Positions 10,870 through 21,939 are shown, counted from the first letter of the stretch. The stretch is 64,000 nt of DNA from Dendrolimus kikuchii (GCA_019925095.2 CM034391.1:7220551-7284550); one strand, 5' to 3'. Program-made: numbers and translations. The notes: a model not told the origin generated them from the sequence alone.

Positions 10870-12165
10870 TGCTGTAAGAAGCGAAAGAATAAAAATTTGT
10901 TGTTACCAGCTTACACATAATTAATTGAGTGTTAACAATTTTTTTTTGAATATTATTAGTGAGTGGTATCGTTAGTCAGATTTTGAAAGCTCTTAAAAAT
11001 GTTACGTAATTATTATTTTTATTTAAGTCACCAAGCGACGCGATTTTAACTGTCCCCCAAATTATAATAATTTTATTCCTTCCTCTCTAACTATTGAAAA
11101 GTGAAGTGGAAAATTCTGAAAAAATTAAAAATGGCAGGTATGTTGATCCAAAATTAAATGTTTTTAAAGAAAAAGTGGTTTGAACAAGACTAGATGAACA
11201 GTGTTTCAAATAAGGGATATTTGGCATCAAATGCGTCGTAGGCAAATGAAAAAACTGCCGACGTATTTCAATTTTACGGAAACTTTCTATGTGCGTCGAC
11301 ACACACGATTTTTATTACATACTCTTAATTTTGTTTTTTTTTTAATATACATTATTTTTTCTCTTTTGTAGTGAATACAAAATTGTTTTGTATTGTTTAT
11401 GTATTTTTATATTGTGAGAATGATAATTATTGTATGATTCCCAAATTTTTGTTTTTATAATGAGGCTTAGTAACTGTAGGCCCCGATGTTTTCGTACTAA
11501 CTTACTTAACTTAGTCAGGGTCATCATATACGTAGGTATATATTTTACGTTACCATGATATTTTATTTATTTCTAAATTATACTATTTCTATTTATTTCT
11601 TTAATTACATTAATTATGGTATTTATATTTAATGTCTTTTATTGGTTTTTTAATATTGACTTGTTGCATAGATCTAAGTTTCTTTAAGTAACTAAAAGAG
11701 CCTTATAACATTTAAAAGATAGGCCTACTTTAGGTATAATGCCCAAACAAAATGAAAGAATGAAACAAAAATGCACACGAAGTGACATCAATGAAACTAT
11801 TTTGGTGTTATTAATTAAGTTCATATAAAAAAGACTTGGAAATGTCAACAAAATTGACAGTAAAACCGTGCTATATTTATAAATATTTTCTTGGTTATAG
11901 CCTTATACAATATCGCACCAAAACTGACCTAAATTCCAAATGTTGCATCTTGTCCCAATTACAGTGCGGCCTGAAATCTGAATTCACATTCTGATTTGGG
12001 CACAGTAACTATGTATATTTCATGAAACACAAATAGCAATGGATATAATGACTATAAGCTTACTAATAATATCAATTACTACTAGTTCCTACTTTTTTGT
12101 TCGTCACATATACAGTTTCTGTGGATGTGAACAATGTCCACTCTTTCTGCCGTTTGACTATAAAA
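10870..12165. other. AT-rich DNA without assignable features
   Basis: No gene, RNA or named repeat was recognised. Confidence 0.35.
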
Positions 12166-12171
12166 TATCCG

Positions 12172-12472
12172 TGTAGGAACGTAGGAAGAAAATAATTTTC
12201 TGCGGCCGGGCGGCCTCTCGGAACTGGCGACAAAACAACCCAAAGCCAGGTAGTAGGGTATTTGCCCGTCAGGGTGGCTACCACCCCTGGTCTACAGTAT
12301 GCCGCTATATCAACCTTGAGTTCTATTCTGGCATTAGTGGCCAGGTTCCAGTCTCCTTTAAGAGAGCGGCAGCACCTTTGGTGTTACAAATGGCCATAGG
12401 CGATAGTAACTGCTTTCCATCAAGTGAGCCTTCTGCTTTTCTGCTGAACTCATGCAATAAAAATAATAAAGG
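12172..12472 (+). mobile_element. GCAATAAAA-tailed retroposon, near full length
   Basis: Same family as 3851-4170. It runs from GTAGGAACGTAGGAAG through TTTCTGCGGCCGGGCGGCC, CCACCCCTGGTCTACAG and GGCATTAGTGGCCAGGTTCC to CTGAACTCATGCAATAAAAA. Confidence 0.75.
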
Positions 12473-12716
12473 TCTTACGTATAAAATTATAGTCATTATT
12501 TTTAAAGTAAACATCATATAGGCTATGACAAAATGCGTACAGTGTAACTTGATACTTGCACGATGTTTAATGTTGTACTAAAATCACAAATAAGTATCGA
12601 AATTACTCTTTATCTAATTGGAATTGCTAGAGTTTAGACAAATTTGCGAAAGTGGCGCCCCTGTTATTTTCTACTTTATTTTGCCACACTTTACACGCTA
12701 TGATTTTTGGTTACAG

Positions 12717-12747
12717 TAACAGCAACAGTTACGGTTACGGTTCTCAG
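12717..12747 (+). CDS. Candidate 31-bp microexon
   Basis: A TGATTTTTGGTTACAG acceptor-like sequence precedes a 31-bp open stretch. It ends in CTCAG followed directly by GTGAGT, a consensus splice donor. One frame reads NSNSYGYGSQ. Sequence beyond the donor (GGGTTCCGTTTTTTG) looks like a common repeat end. The pentanucleotide-like repetition (ACAGT/ACGGTT) also allows a simple-repeat origin. Nothing else here shows a plus-strand gene, so this remains speculative. Confidence 0.2.
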
Positions 12748-12887
12748 GTGAGTACGCGGCTTAAGGGTTCCGTTTTTTGTCAAAAATAATAACAATACTC
12801 AATATTTTAAAAATTATCTAATGTAAATATATAAAACAAGCTTTTTTATTTTATATATGTACCATTCTCTCTCTGATTGACAAGTTT

Positions 12888-13030
12888 GTCAGAGCTGATT
12901 TCATTGGCCCATAAAAAAGTAGTTAGTTTTGACCAGACCCATCTATTCTTATGTATTTCCGATGCGATGAACCCGAATCTGGTTTCGCATCGGAAAATTC
13001 TGTCTTTTGGTCAATACATATTGATTACAA
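12888..13030 (+). repeat. Hairpin-containing sequence, family not recognised
   Basis: A perfect 9-bp stem, CCGATGCGA/TCGCATCGG, encloses TGAACCCGAATCTGGTT at about 12958-12992. Flanking TTTGACCAGACCC and TTTTGGTCAATAC are loosely inverted too. Probably a small nonautonomous element. Confidence 0.35.
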
Positions 13031-13102
13031 AAAGTTTATTAGCTTTATTATGTATTACATATCTCTATACTTATGTATTTTGAAATACATTATTGTATAT
13101 AT

Positions 13103-13512
13103 CTCTTTCACCATATCCCAATTATTTGGGGTCGGCACAATATGTCTTTTCCTTCCACACTCCTCTACTCTGACATACATCTTCTGTCACACCACATATC
13201 ATCCTTCACACAATCCGTCCTTCTTTTTTTTTGGTCTACCTTTACATTTGTATCCATCTATCTTGAAGTTTAACATTCTTTTTGTCACGTGACTTTCATT
13301 CATCCCTCCTCATTATATGCCCATACTAACTTAATCTTCTTCCTTTCAATTTTTCAATCACGGGTGCAACTTTCAAAGATCCCCTTATGTACTCATTTCT
13401 CACCTTATCCATTCTTGTAACACCACACATCCATCTCAACATTCTCATCTCAGCTGAGAGGAGACGTTTGTGGTTTATCACTTTAGTGGCCCAGCATTCC
13501 GACCCGGATATA
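13103..13512 (-). pseudogene. RTE-like retrotransposon C-terminus (family B)
   Basis: The minus strand reads GSECWATKVINHKRLLSAEM, RMLRWMCGVTRMDKVRNEY, SLKVAPVIEKLKGRRLS and YGHIMRRDE, then falls out of frame before the GRPKKRW region. The GSECWA...MRMLRWMCG block directly follows the RT domain in RTE-type elements. It is longer than the copies at 10507 and 59921, with in-frame stops and a frameshift. Confidence 0.8.
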
Positions 13513-13599
13513 TGTGTATACCTATATATATGACTATGTATATATGTATGTGTTTGTATATTTAATTCTTAAATTAGTTTAAGTATTTATGTATCTATA

Positions 13600-13795
13600 A
13601 TATTTCTCTTTTCCTGCACCACCTACATCGCCTGATTCAAATTTCTTTGTTTGAAGTTGCCTGGAAGAAATTGCTTTGTGCAATAAGGTCGCCTATTGTA
13701 TGTATTGCCTAGAAAATATTGTAAATATGATCTGTTTTGTAATTGTATATGTTGGTGTGCAATAAAGTGTTATTTTTCTTTCTTTCTTACATATC
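13600..13795 (+). mobile_element. LINE 3' UTR with (CTTT)n tail
   Basis: It contains GAAGTTGCCTGGAAGAAATT-GCTTTGTGCAATAAGGTCGCC and ends GTGCAATAAAGTGTTATTTT followed by CTTTCTTTCTT. This is the typical 3' end of a lepidopteran non-LTR element (polyadenylation signal plus simple-repeat tail). No coding portion remains. Confidence 0.6.
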
Positions 13796-13996
13796 TTACA
13801 AACTCTGTATAGACCATGTTTCGTTAAAAATATTTTTCAACTCTACGCCTTGATGCTTTTCCCAATTTTCCTCCCATACTTCATAAGTTAGAGCTGGGAT
13901 AGTTTTTAACTTTTATTACGAATGTCTCTATTTAAGTATTTAATTTTTTTTAAATCTTTAGCATAGCAATACGATTTGAGATCTATCTAACTAAAC

Positions 13997-14215
13997 ATAT
14001 TACTAGCGGCCCGGCGCGGTTTCACCCGCGCTCTGTCCCGCTCCCGTGGTATATAGCGTCATGGTATATAGCCTATGACAGTCGTTGTTAAGGCAGCTTT
14101 CCAACAGTAAAAGAATTTTTAAAATCGGTTTAATGGATCCAGAGATTACCCCCTACAACGTCACAAACTCACAAACTTTACCTCTTTATAATATTAAGTA
14201 TAGATACATTATGTA
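13997..14215 (-). mobile_element. Nonautonomous Helitron-like element (3' terminus)
   Basis: On the minus strand the element ends with a perfect 6-bp hairpin, GCGCGG-GTGAAA-CCGCGC, then eleven bases to CTAG, with host T following. That is the architecture of Helitron 3' ends (hairpin 5-12 bases before CTRR). The plus strand otherwise shows a body typical of this family: GTATATAGCC, AAAATCGG and an ACAAACTCACAAAC tract. No Rep/helicase coding sequence is present. Confidence 0.6.
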
Positions 14216-14499
14216 TAGTGAAAAAGATATTAACCATTAGTTACTGTACAGTGGCTACCAATTTTTAGTTTTTTCACTATTTTACTACATCACTATGCAG
14301 CGGCATATGGAATAGACATCTTTTCCTTTCACTACTTTTTGCGAAAAATGACTGTGACACATACAAAGACGGAGAATGATGAACTTAAAGCGGCAGTTTT
14401 TAGTGAGTTGCTTAATGGAATTGCCAAATATCTAGAATACATTGGAAGGGGTAAGACATAGAAACAATGTTCCATTTTATTTTAATACTTGTTATATTT

Positions 14500-14703
14500 A
14501 CATACATACATACATACATAACTTCACGCCAGTTCCCTTGCGGGGTAGGCACGAACAACAGAGCGCCATTTAGGCCCATTCTTACACACCTCACTTGCTT
14601 CTTTGACATTCATAACTCTTGTCATGCACACTCGTCTGTTCTTAAGGCTCCTGACATCACCCTCCGCTAGTACACGATCAATTTGATCATGGAAGGTGTG
14701 TTG
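14500..14703 (-). mobile_element. 5'-truncated RTE-like fragment (family A), 204 bp
   Basis: TGTA-repeat tail, then the reverse complement of the C-terminal coding region (AYPARELA...DQIDR). An 11-bp target-site duplication TTGTTATATTT lies at 14489-14499 and 14704-14714. Confidence 0.88.
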
Positions 14704-15067
14704 TTGTTATATTTGTGACACGAATTTGCGAAAAGACTGCTTTAGGCCCCCAAATGGGCATCTGAGGGGGCTTACATATGAAAGAATAGAATGACAGAAA
14801 GACAGAAGGAAAACCGACGAATATGACGGGCGTGACAATTGTACAAAGATACCGCGTTGTCAATAAAATAACTATAGCCCTATTAAATCTAAAATTTAAT
14901 ATTAGTTTCCTAAACAAATTATACTTAATCTTGTTAGGATACGTCATTAGATAATCAAATAAATATAACACGAGTAACAGTAATGACTTGAACCAAACGA
15001 GATTATGAAAACAATATTACAATTCACAGAATTAGGTGGCATTTCACGTACACCTTACACCCATACG

Positions 15068-15215
15068 AATATATAATGTAATAACAACCCATTATCATCC
15101 CACTGCTGGGCTTGGGTCTCCTCATTCCAGATAAATAGACGGTACATTTGCTATGCTTGTTTAAGATGGATTAGTGAGTTTTACACATCGATTTCCAGGT
15201 TTTCATGCGATGATT
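15068..15215 (-). mobile_element. SINE body fragment
   Basis: CATCCCACTGCTGGGCTTGG followed by GTCTCCTCATTCC, then TGGATTAGTGAGTTTTACAC. This matches the SINE body at 3014 and, inverted, 44560-44665. More diverged than those copies. Confidence 0.45.
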
Positions 15216-15644
15216 TATTTCACGGCCAGTAAGTTTTTATTATTTATTCTCCAAAATTTAAATATTTAAAAACATACTCGACCGTGGCACAGGAACCTCA
15301 TGAGTTTATTAGTGCCGCAGGAGTCGTGTGATAGTAAGTAGCAATTAGAAAGAAAGAAAATATCTTATTTGAAGAAACAGCGACAAATACTGATTTCAGA
15401 TAATAAAAAAGCCGATTATACGAATGATTACAATGACATTAAGTAAAATTGCCTAAATCATACAGGCTCTTCAGCCATCATTACTACATTTTTTTATTAT
15501 ATTATTTTTTTGGTCAAATTATTAACAAAATATATTATTACTATATGTCCCAATTTTGATGAAAATAATTGAAAAAAAATGTAGTTACAAGGTCCTGCAC
15601 TGAAATCGACGAGATGTCATTAGAATGAAACACGAGTCATAACC

Positions 15645-15737
15645 ACTAATAGCCGATGGACTCTTGTATGGAGTTTATGTCAAATTTTAACTGATAGACA
15701 AATTATTGGTTGGTAAGACGTAGGAACCGGCCGTAAG
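15645..15737. repeat. Short MITE-like foldback
   Basis: TAATAGCCGATGGACTC on the left and TAAGACGTAGGAACCGGCCG on the right form imperfect inverted ends, resembling those of the larger palindrome at 16000-16146 (AGCCGGTTCCTATATCTTAC). Confidence 0.4.
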
Positions 15738-15999
15738 TTACCATGACTAAACGTGAATATCTTCATGTATATTACTTTTGATTGAATTACTTTCTAGGGG
15801 CCTAAAGCGGGTGCTTTTGGAGGATCGTTGAGTAAAATTAACATTTGTGTCGAGATATAATGGTAGGATAAGATCTAGCATAAAGTACCATTTTATTTTG
15901 ATACTTGGCCTATTCGAAATACGAATCTGCGAAAGCGGGTTTCAGGCACCCGATCTAAATCAAATTGGAGTTGGATCTTAACGCAGAAGACTGCTGACT

Positions 16000-16146
16000 A
16001 ATAGCCGGTTCCTATATCTTACTAATCTTTCACTTGTTTTAGTACTAGTTAAAATGTCAAATTTTTAAACTTCTTAAAAGTAATGTCAAAATTCTACCAA
16101 TAGTAGACAAGGCAAGTGAATAGGAAGATATAAGACCCGGCCATAA
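16000..16146. repeat. Near-palindromic MITE, about 147 bp
   Basis: The left arm begins TAGCCGGTTCCTATATCTTA and runs into ACTTG and ATGTCAAATTTTTAA. The right arm, reverse-complemented, begins GGCCGGGTCTTATATCTTCC and runs into CACTTG and TTTTGACATTACTTTTAA. Most of the element folds back on itself. No transposase is encoded. Confidence 0.6.
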
Positions 16147-16739
16147 TTCTGAAAACGGGTCAGTGTGACAATACAACGATGTAATGTTGCTAGTTTTCTG
16201 GCCACCTTTCCATAGATTATAGTGACTTGGGATCATTATGCTACTTAATGGTAGAGGGGATATATGTATTATACATATCGCTTGTTTAATCTAAAAAATA
16301 TGAATTTCCACTTAATATTGGGTCCTAAAAATACGTGCAATCTGCTGAATATATAGTATTCTTTTATTTTGAGTATCATTTTATGTCAAAATTTATTTAT
16401 TTATTAGCTTACAAATATCGCTATCATTACAGTTGTCACCAATACGATAGCGTGGTAAATGGTATACATATATAAATTACAGACAAGGTTAAAGCTATAA
16501 ATAAAGTAGAAAATTATTTATATATTGTTTGTAGGGTCGAGTTGTTAAGCTTCGTAGTTAATTTTAATAACATTTGTATATTCGTTGTTTTTTTTTTCAA
16601 TTAATCCAATTTGTATGAATGAAATTTGACATCTATAATATTATAAATAATTATAAATTTTAAACATGCCGTATCTGTACATTAAAGCTATTAAAAAAAA
16701 ACGAATAAAAGAATACGATGCAAGTTTTTTAGATTTCTT

Positions 16740-17115
16740 CTGTTTGTTCGCCACACACGTAAAAACTACTAGGCTGCGCTACGTTTTATCCTGGGAATAA
16801 ATACTGCAGGGTTTTTTCCTGAGAATTATTTAAAATGGCCATATTTACCAAAAAATCGAATTCCTACGTGATTTTTTTACTAATCGATAGCAAATTTAAT
16901 GTAATAAAATGTGTAATATTTTTTATGCCGAGAATTCCATGGAAACTTTCCAGGCAGCGATTTAAAGTTTTTGTGTATGCATAAAAATTAGCTTATTCCT
17001 ACACAATTTCACTTAAAATGAGAGCTTAAATTCTTTTTTAAATGCTACGATACTTTGTATCCCGGGCATCCCGCGGGAATTTCAAGTCAAGCATAGACGA
17101 AGTCGCAGGCATATC
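16740..17115 (+). repeat. Degenerate Helitron-like nonautonomous element
   Basis: Related to 4495 and 40155. It has TCCTGGGAATAAATACTGCA, TGCCGAGAATTCCATGGAAA, GGGCATCCCGCGGGAATTTC and, at the right end, AGACGAAGTCGCAGGCATAT, a decayed form of the GACGAAGTCGCGGGC hairpin. The CTAG terminus has decayed (CCTAAG). Confidence 0.4.
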
Positions 17116-17890
17116 CTAAGTTAATATATAAAAATTTTAAACAAAAATATGAAATGTATTAATTTCGCTCTCCTGAAAATTTTCCGTTTTAAAGTTAATA
17201 ACATGTGCATATAGACAGTGACATAGTCTGCAATGACTATGGATATTCAACTTATAAAATAGTATAGAAAAATGTAGGTAGATTACAGAATATATATTAA
17301 GGTATCCATCATTGAGATATAGACGTTTATGTGATCTAAAGTATACAGGTTAATTAGTCGTATAAAATTTAGTCGTTTATGTATTTATACTGAAAAGTGA
17401 TAGGTAAATATAATAGGTTCATATCTTTAATCTGATTCTTTCTCTGTATAGAGATTGATACAGAAACTCTTATCGATATATTTTAATAGAACTTTACGTA
17501 TAAATTAACATATATTTGAACGACATATTACAAATGATACCTAAACTTTGAGGTGAAATTACGTTTGGTATGAATGCTCCTGATGTTAATAGTGACATAC
17601 TTTATAATGAACTAAAGGTTTATGCATATGAAATATGTCACTAAACAACATAATGCAGTACGTGAAAAACAACGAACATAATGATCTGTTTGATGCAGTA
17701 CATGACATTCCCCGATCAGACAACACCATGTAGTTACATGAATTGTGGTAGGAGTCAATGTAAATAAAACAAATGAACCCAGTTCTGTCTGTATAGAACG
17801 CTAATGTTATTGGCTTAAGGTAATAGAAACACCTACGCGGAGTTCCTCGTGAAAATGGCACGATGCGAAGCCTTACAATGTAGCACTCAC

Positions 17891-17939
17891 CAGACTTAGG
17901 GGCATGGGCGCGGCGCGTCGCTCGCTACTCGACACACTC
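17891..17939 (-). CDS. Candidate exon end with start codon and consensus donor
   Basis: On the minus strand a GC-rich stretch (GAGCGACGCGCCGCGCCC) is followed by ATG CCC CTA AGT CTG and then GTGAGTGC, a consensus splice donor. The ATG is the first in its frame after a TGA. Upstream (higher coordinates) lies the CpG-rich block at 18250-19070. This fits a 5' UTR/first coding exon or, if a weak TTTGAAG acceptor at 17940 is used, a 49-bp exon. The next exon was not identified, so it is only a candidate. Confidence 0.3.
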
Positions 17940-18249
17940 CTTCAAATAAATTTATCCACCGATATTTACTGTTTCAATTTTCGCCATGTTCATAATAAAT
18001 CCAACTTATTTCAAGAAAAGATTAAACCACGATGGCCCTCGCCGTCTCAGTTGTTGCTAGGTGCAGATCAATCGCTTGTAGGTTACATGAATGAAACCTA
18101 CACATTTTCGGTGCGTCACAGCTATCGAAACCGCCGTAAATGTTACGGAGTTTGGGAATTTATATTAATTAATTAATATTGTTTAAACAAGTATAGTTTA
18201 TATTTGTAAAATGCGCAAAATACTCATTAGATTATTGGTTAGTTTCAGT

Positions 18250-19070
18250 TTTGGAATAGATTTGGCACGTAAGAGGGGCGGAGGGTTAGAGTGAGACCTG
18301 ACGTGTCAGTGTCGTGTGTCGGTCGGGCCATAGACGGCGGTGGCGGAAGGTCGGGGATGCCGGGATCCCGGCTCCGGCGTGAGCCCGGGCTCCGCTGACG
18401 TCAGCGACGGCTCGGCGCCGACCGGCGGGTGCTCACCACCGGTCTGCCAATTATTATTTTATGTAGACGAACGGCGCGAAACAAAAGGCGGTGACGGCGA
18501 CGGCGGGGCGCGGGCGGAGAGCGCTCGCCGCAGGAGCGACTCCCGGCGCCATCTAGCGGAGCGCGCGGCGATCGCTCGCACCTACTCCCTTCGGTCTGCG
18601 GACTATCGAATCTAGAGGAGACCGTTGCGCTGACCTATCTCAGCGGCGAGTGGACGATGTATGATTGGAACACTGTCACTTTACGGGGGCTACGTCCGAC
18701 GTAAGGGCCAGGGAAGGCCTGGCGTAGCGGACTACGAACACAACTATTGGCAAAATGCGTCCACTGTGATGCGTACCGTCGTCAGAGCGTGGCTGCGTGT
18801 GATGGTGGCGGTCGGGTGGGCCATGCTGTCAGGCGGCGCGGGAGAGGCGCGGGCCGGGCATGGCGGGCTCCTGCTCGACACTGCGGTGCGGGCGTCCGCG
18901 GCGCGCGCTGCACGCCACTGGCCCGCGCACCGCCCGCGCGCCGCTCGCCGCCGCCACTGCGCGCGCACTCCCGCACCGCGCACTGAGGCCGCACCGCGCC
19001 TTCGAACCTTCAGCTTCAGCCTGCAGCCGCGTGCACCGGCACCACACCGTACATAGTATAACTCCACGCA
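18250..19070. promoter_or_regulatory. CpG-rich block, candidate promoter / first-exon region
   Basis: An abrupt change from AT-rich sequence to more than 800 bp dense in CpG, with long overlapping Ala/Arg/Pro-rich open frames on both strands. Such frames are a by-product of base composition. A full palindromic cAMP-response-like site TGACGTCA is at 18396-18403. The nearest splice signal is the minus-strand donor at 17890. A promoter or alternative 5' UTR is plausible. I chose no CDS because none of the frames has a recognisable domain. Confidence 0.45.
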
Positions 19071-19577
19071 GCATAACAGGATATTAGCCTCTATTATATC
19101 GATTGTATACTTTGAACCTGCACTTGTCGGAAGTTTCCATACTCTACCCTAACGTTTCAGAAGCAATATTTGGTATACTTAGTATAAACTTTATAAAGAA
19201 AACCTACACGGTACTTGCAAACGATGACGAACTCGTCAAATTTTTATGACTTTCACTTTTTTTCACATAAACCTTTCATCAAACAGCTGTAAAGTTAATG
19301 TTCTACTTGACATCAAAATCGGAGTTAACGACAATCCTTACAAAAGAATTGAGAAAAGACAAATTAAACAAATATGTCATATAGGTATATCTATTCGTTT
19401 TATTAACTATCTAATATGAATACTAATTCGATGCGAGTTTTAATTTCTTTATAAGGTTCAAATCATAATGAAAAGGATAAAATGTTTCCAATATTTTGTT
19501 ATTTATTACTTTAGTCTTAAATTCTAAATGGATAATTTCTATGATATATTCTTGTGTTTAAATTGCCTATACTTAAT

Positions 19578-19735
19578 AAAACTACGTTTTAACGGTTTTA
19601 AGCGCGGTAATTTTATTTGATTTTGGTTTTTTCCGACGTTTCGGCCACTTTTCAGTGGCCGTGATCACGGAAGACAAAGATGTCAAGTGTCAACGAGTAT
19701 TGTTAAAGTTTTATTTAGCCTACCGCCAACTTATT
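19578..19735 (-). mobile_element. Penelope-like terminal sequence with hammerhead-like fold
   Basis: On the minus strand it contains GTGATCAC, then a perfect 8-bp hairpin CGGCCACT-GAAA-AGTGGCCG, then AAACGTCGG, and ends ...ACCGCGCTTAAAACCGTTAA-AACGTAGTTTTATT. Penelope-like element terminal repeats are known to carry hammerhead ribozymes. The stem, GAAA and GUC parts are reminiscent of one, but the CUGAUGA box is replaced by GTGATCAC. It lies 3' of the GIY-YIG remnant at 19933-20373. Confidence 0.6.
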
Positions 19736-19739
19736 AATT

Positions 19740-19930
19740 TTAATTATTTAATTTTTAATTTTGTTTATGGTTATTATTTAATCTATGGGAGCCTAATCTA
19801 ATTTACTACCGCTTCGCAACATGTTATGGCTTGAAGAGAAGAAGCGGCGCAAGAAACTCTTCAGCAAACATGCCTAGCTCTAATAATTTTATATAATATT
19901 AAAATGGGTGGAAGGAAAAATAAAAGTAAT
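19740..19930. repeat. Retroposon-like insertion between Penelope parts
   Basis: It contains TTACTACCGCTTCGCAACATG...AGAAGAAGCGGCGCAAGAAA-CTCTTCAGC. Part of this motif (TTCTTGCCGCTTCTTC) recurs inverted at 21360-21430. Family not named. Confidence 0.4.
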
Positions 19931-19932
19931 CA

Positions 19933-20373
19933 TCAGTCAAGTTGGTTTGTGTTCCGTTGTACGCAGAAAGAGCTCACAGTGTCTTGAGGTCTGGCAGGTG
20001 GTTTTTGCTGGGTTTGGGTCTTAATAGTTTTGATAATTGGATCCCAAACAGGTGGTACTTGCCAACCATCTTCTCTATTGAAATTTGGGTGTTTTTTGAT
20101 TTCAATAGCCTCACGCATCATTCTAGGTATGAAACGATTCTCTTTCGCGAGGATTTGTGGGTTATCGAATCTGATGTAGTGGTTGGGTTTATCCAGCGTG
20201 TGTTCACTGATCGCAGACTTCGTAGACCTTGTGTGTTTCATGTCAGCAATGTGTTCTTTTACTCGTGTTTTTATGCTCCTCTTTGTTTGCCCAATGTATG
20301 ACAATCCACACTCACAATCAAGCTTGCCTATACTTGTAGTTTTTATACACTTAAAGAGCTGGATAGTGAAACA
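19933..20373 (-). pseudogene. Penelope-like retroelement, GIY-YIG endonuclease C-terminus (fragment)
   Basis: An open minus-strand frame after a TGA at 20374-20376 reads LDCECGLSYIGQTKRSIKTR, then VKEHIADMKHTRSTKSAISE and H, later EAIEIKKHPNFNREDGWQVP. This is the GIY-YIG endonuclease module at the C-terminus of Penelope-like reverse transcriptases, with YIG, the catalytic-type Arg and the EH...AISEH pattern kept. The RT domain is missing. The module itself has no stop codon over about 145 codons, so this copy is relatively young. Penelope terminal sequence lies downstream at 19578-19735, as expected of one element. Confidence 0.8.
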
Positions 20374-20399
20374 TCAGCAACATTGAATTGTGTAGGCTC

Positions 20400-20935
20400 T
20401 TAAATGTTTTTATTTAAATTTATTCATAATTACAATTATTTTTAACTTTTCACATAATAGCTAGCATACATGATGTAACAAAAACTATTTTACGTCTAAA
20501 GTCAATTTAGTTTCAATGTACGCAAGAATAGTTTCAGATATCAATTTTCTATCCGCAGACATACCTACAGAATGCATGAAATGGAATGTGAAATAAAACT
20601 TGCAACCAGTGTTACCAGGAATCAAATATCCGACATCTTGTTGTCACAAATTTATAACTAATTTTATATTAAATATAATATCAGTACGTAGTTCCTGAAA
20701 TAATCAGTTGTGACACATATTGGTAAGCTGGCAAAGAGGGAGACGACCTAGCTACGTGTTTTTTTTAAATATTGTGGCTCTCCTCTCTCTTATATCAGTA
20801 AAGAAGTTTTTATTTTTCTTTTCTCATTTTCTTTCTTTTTTATGTTTTTACTATTTTTAAGTGTGTGGGGTAAACTTTATTTTTTTTTCTCTTTTCTTTC
20901 ATATATTTTTTCAAAAATACTTACATTTATTACCT
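20400..20935. other. AT-rich DNA without assignable features
   Basis: T-rich tracts at 20815-20910. No gene or repeat recognised. Confidence 0.35.
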
Positions 20936-20937
20936 AT

Positions 20938-21065
20938 CATGGTAAGTGGTTACCGTCGCCTCTAGACTTTTGCAACACCAGGGGCAAAACTAACGCGTTG
21001 CTAGCCTTTAGCATAGGATCAGGATCCGAAGGGGGTGAGAAAAAGGGATCAGACAAGAGGAATGG
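20938..21065 (-). mobile_element. GCAATAAAA-tailed retroposon, diverged fragment
   Basis: Only the middle part is recognisable: GTGGTTACCGTCGCCTCTAG followed by TTTTGCAACACCAGG. Downstream sequence (GGATCAGGATCCGAAGGGGG) is not from the family. Confidence 0.45.
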
Positions 21066-21339
21066 GATAAAAGGAACGAATTATTGGATTGGTATAGAAA
21101 AAATGAGATAGCCTTTTACACTGTCTTCTGTATAACGTTTGTATTTTGCATAACATGTAAGAAATCTATGGAGATTTAATTTTGTCACAGTATGAATCCT
21201 TAGTATGTCATTATTGCGACGGTGACAATATTTTTTTTTGTTTGTTACAACTCCATTCAGTCTTTGAAAAGAAATTGTAATAAAACTTCTATATGTATTT
21301 AAAAGAAAATGAGCGTGAGATGATGTATAAATAATTATG

Positions 21340-21537
21340 ATGAAAAAATCTTTTTTAGGTAGACTTGTTGCTGGGGAGTTTCTTGCCGCTTCTTCTTTGA
21401 ACAGCGATAACACATTGCGAAGCGGTGTACATAGAATAGAAAGTGCATTTAAATTTTGACTTGCATCTATGACCTTCAAAAGTGTTCTCCAGTGGAACTT
21501 ATTTTGAATAAAAAAAATTGAATTTGAATTTTATAGG
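21340..21537 (+). mobile_element. Retroposon 3' end
   Basis: TTGCTGGGGAGTTTCTTGCC followed by GCTTCTTCTTTGAACAGC and GCGAAGCGGTGTACATAGAA, ending CAGTGGAACTTATTTTGAAT and an AAAAAAATTGAATTTGAATT tail. This tail type is common for lepidopteran LINE/SINE copies. A minus-strand frame across it is incidental. Confidence 0.45.
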
Positions 21538-21939
21538 GGTGGGGGTTACTGGGCCATCGGAACTCTCATTCGTAGCACGAAACACGGCTAGCACAAGGCT
21601 AACCGTTTCACGCCGATACTCTGTGTTTTCGCACTATCTCACCGATCGAGCCCGCCCTAAAAGCTGTAATGAAGATACTAAAATTTTTATAGTACCTTAG
21701 ACCATATTACACATTCATCACCAGCTATACATATCCGCTTACTCCTCCTAAACCTAAAATTAAATTAAGTAATTAATAATATTAAAAGTTAATTAAAAAT
21801 TAAATTAATATGTGAAACGCACGTTATTTTACCCTAATCAATCAAATCAGTCAATAGGTAAACATTGTTTGCATTCAAATTAGGTGTGGTCAAATAACAG
21901 GCGCAATTTGATGTTTAATTAATGTATGTGAAAAAAGAT

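Noticed and set aside
18340..19087. Six overlapping Ala/Arg-rich open frames on both strands
   Set aside because: High-GC sequence lacks stop codons by chance. No domain, and contradictory frames. Annotated as a CpG-rich regulatory-type block instead.
19942..20386. Plus-strand frames of 119 and 67 codons
   Set aside because: Antisense shadows of the Penelope GIY-YIG module on the minus strand.
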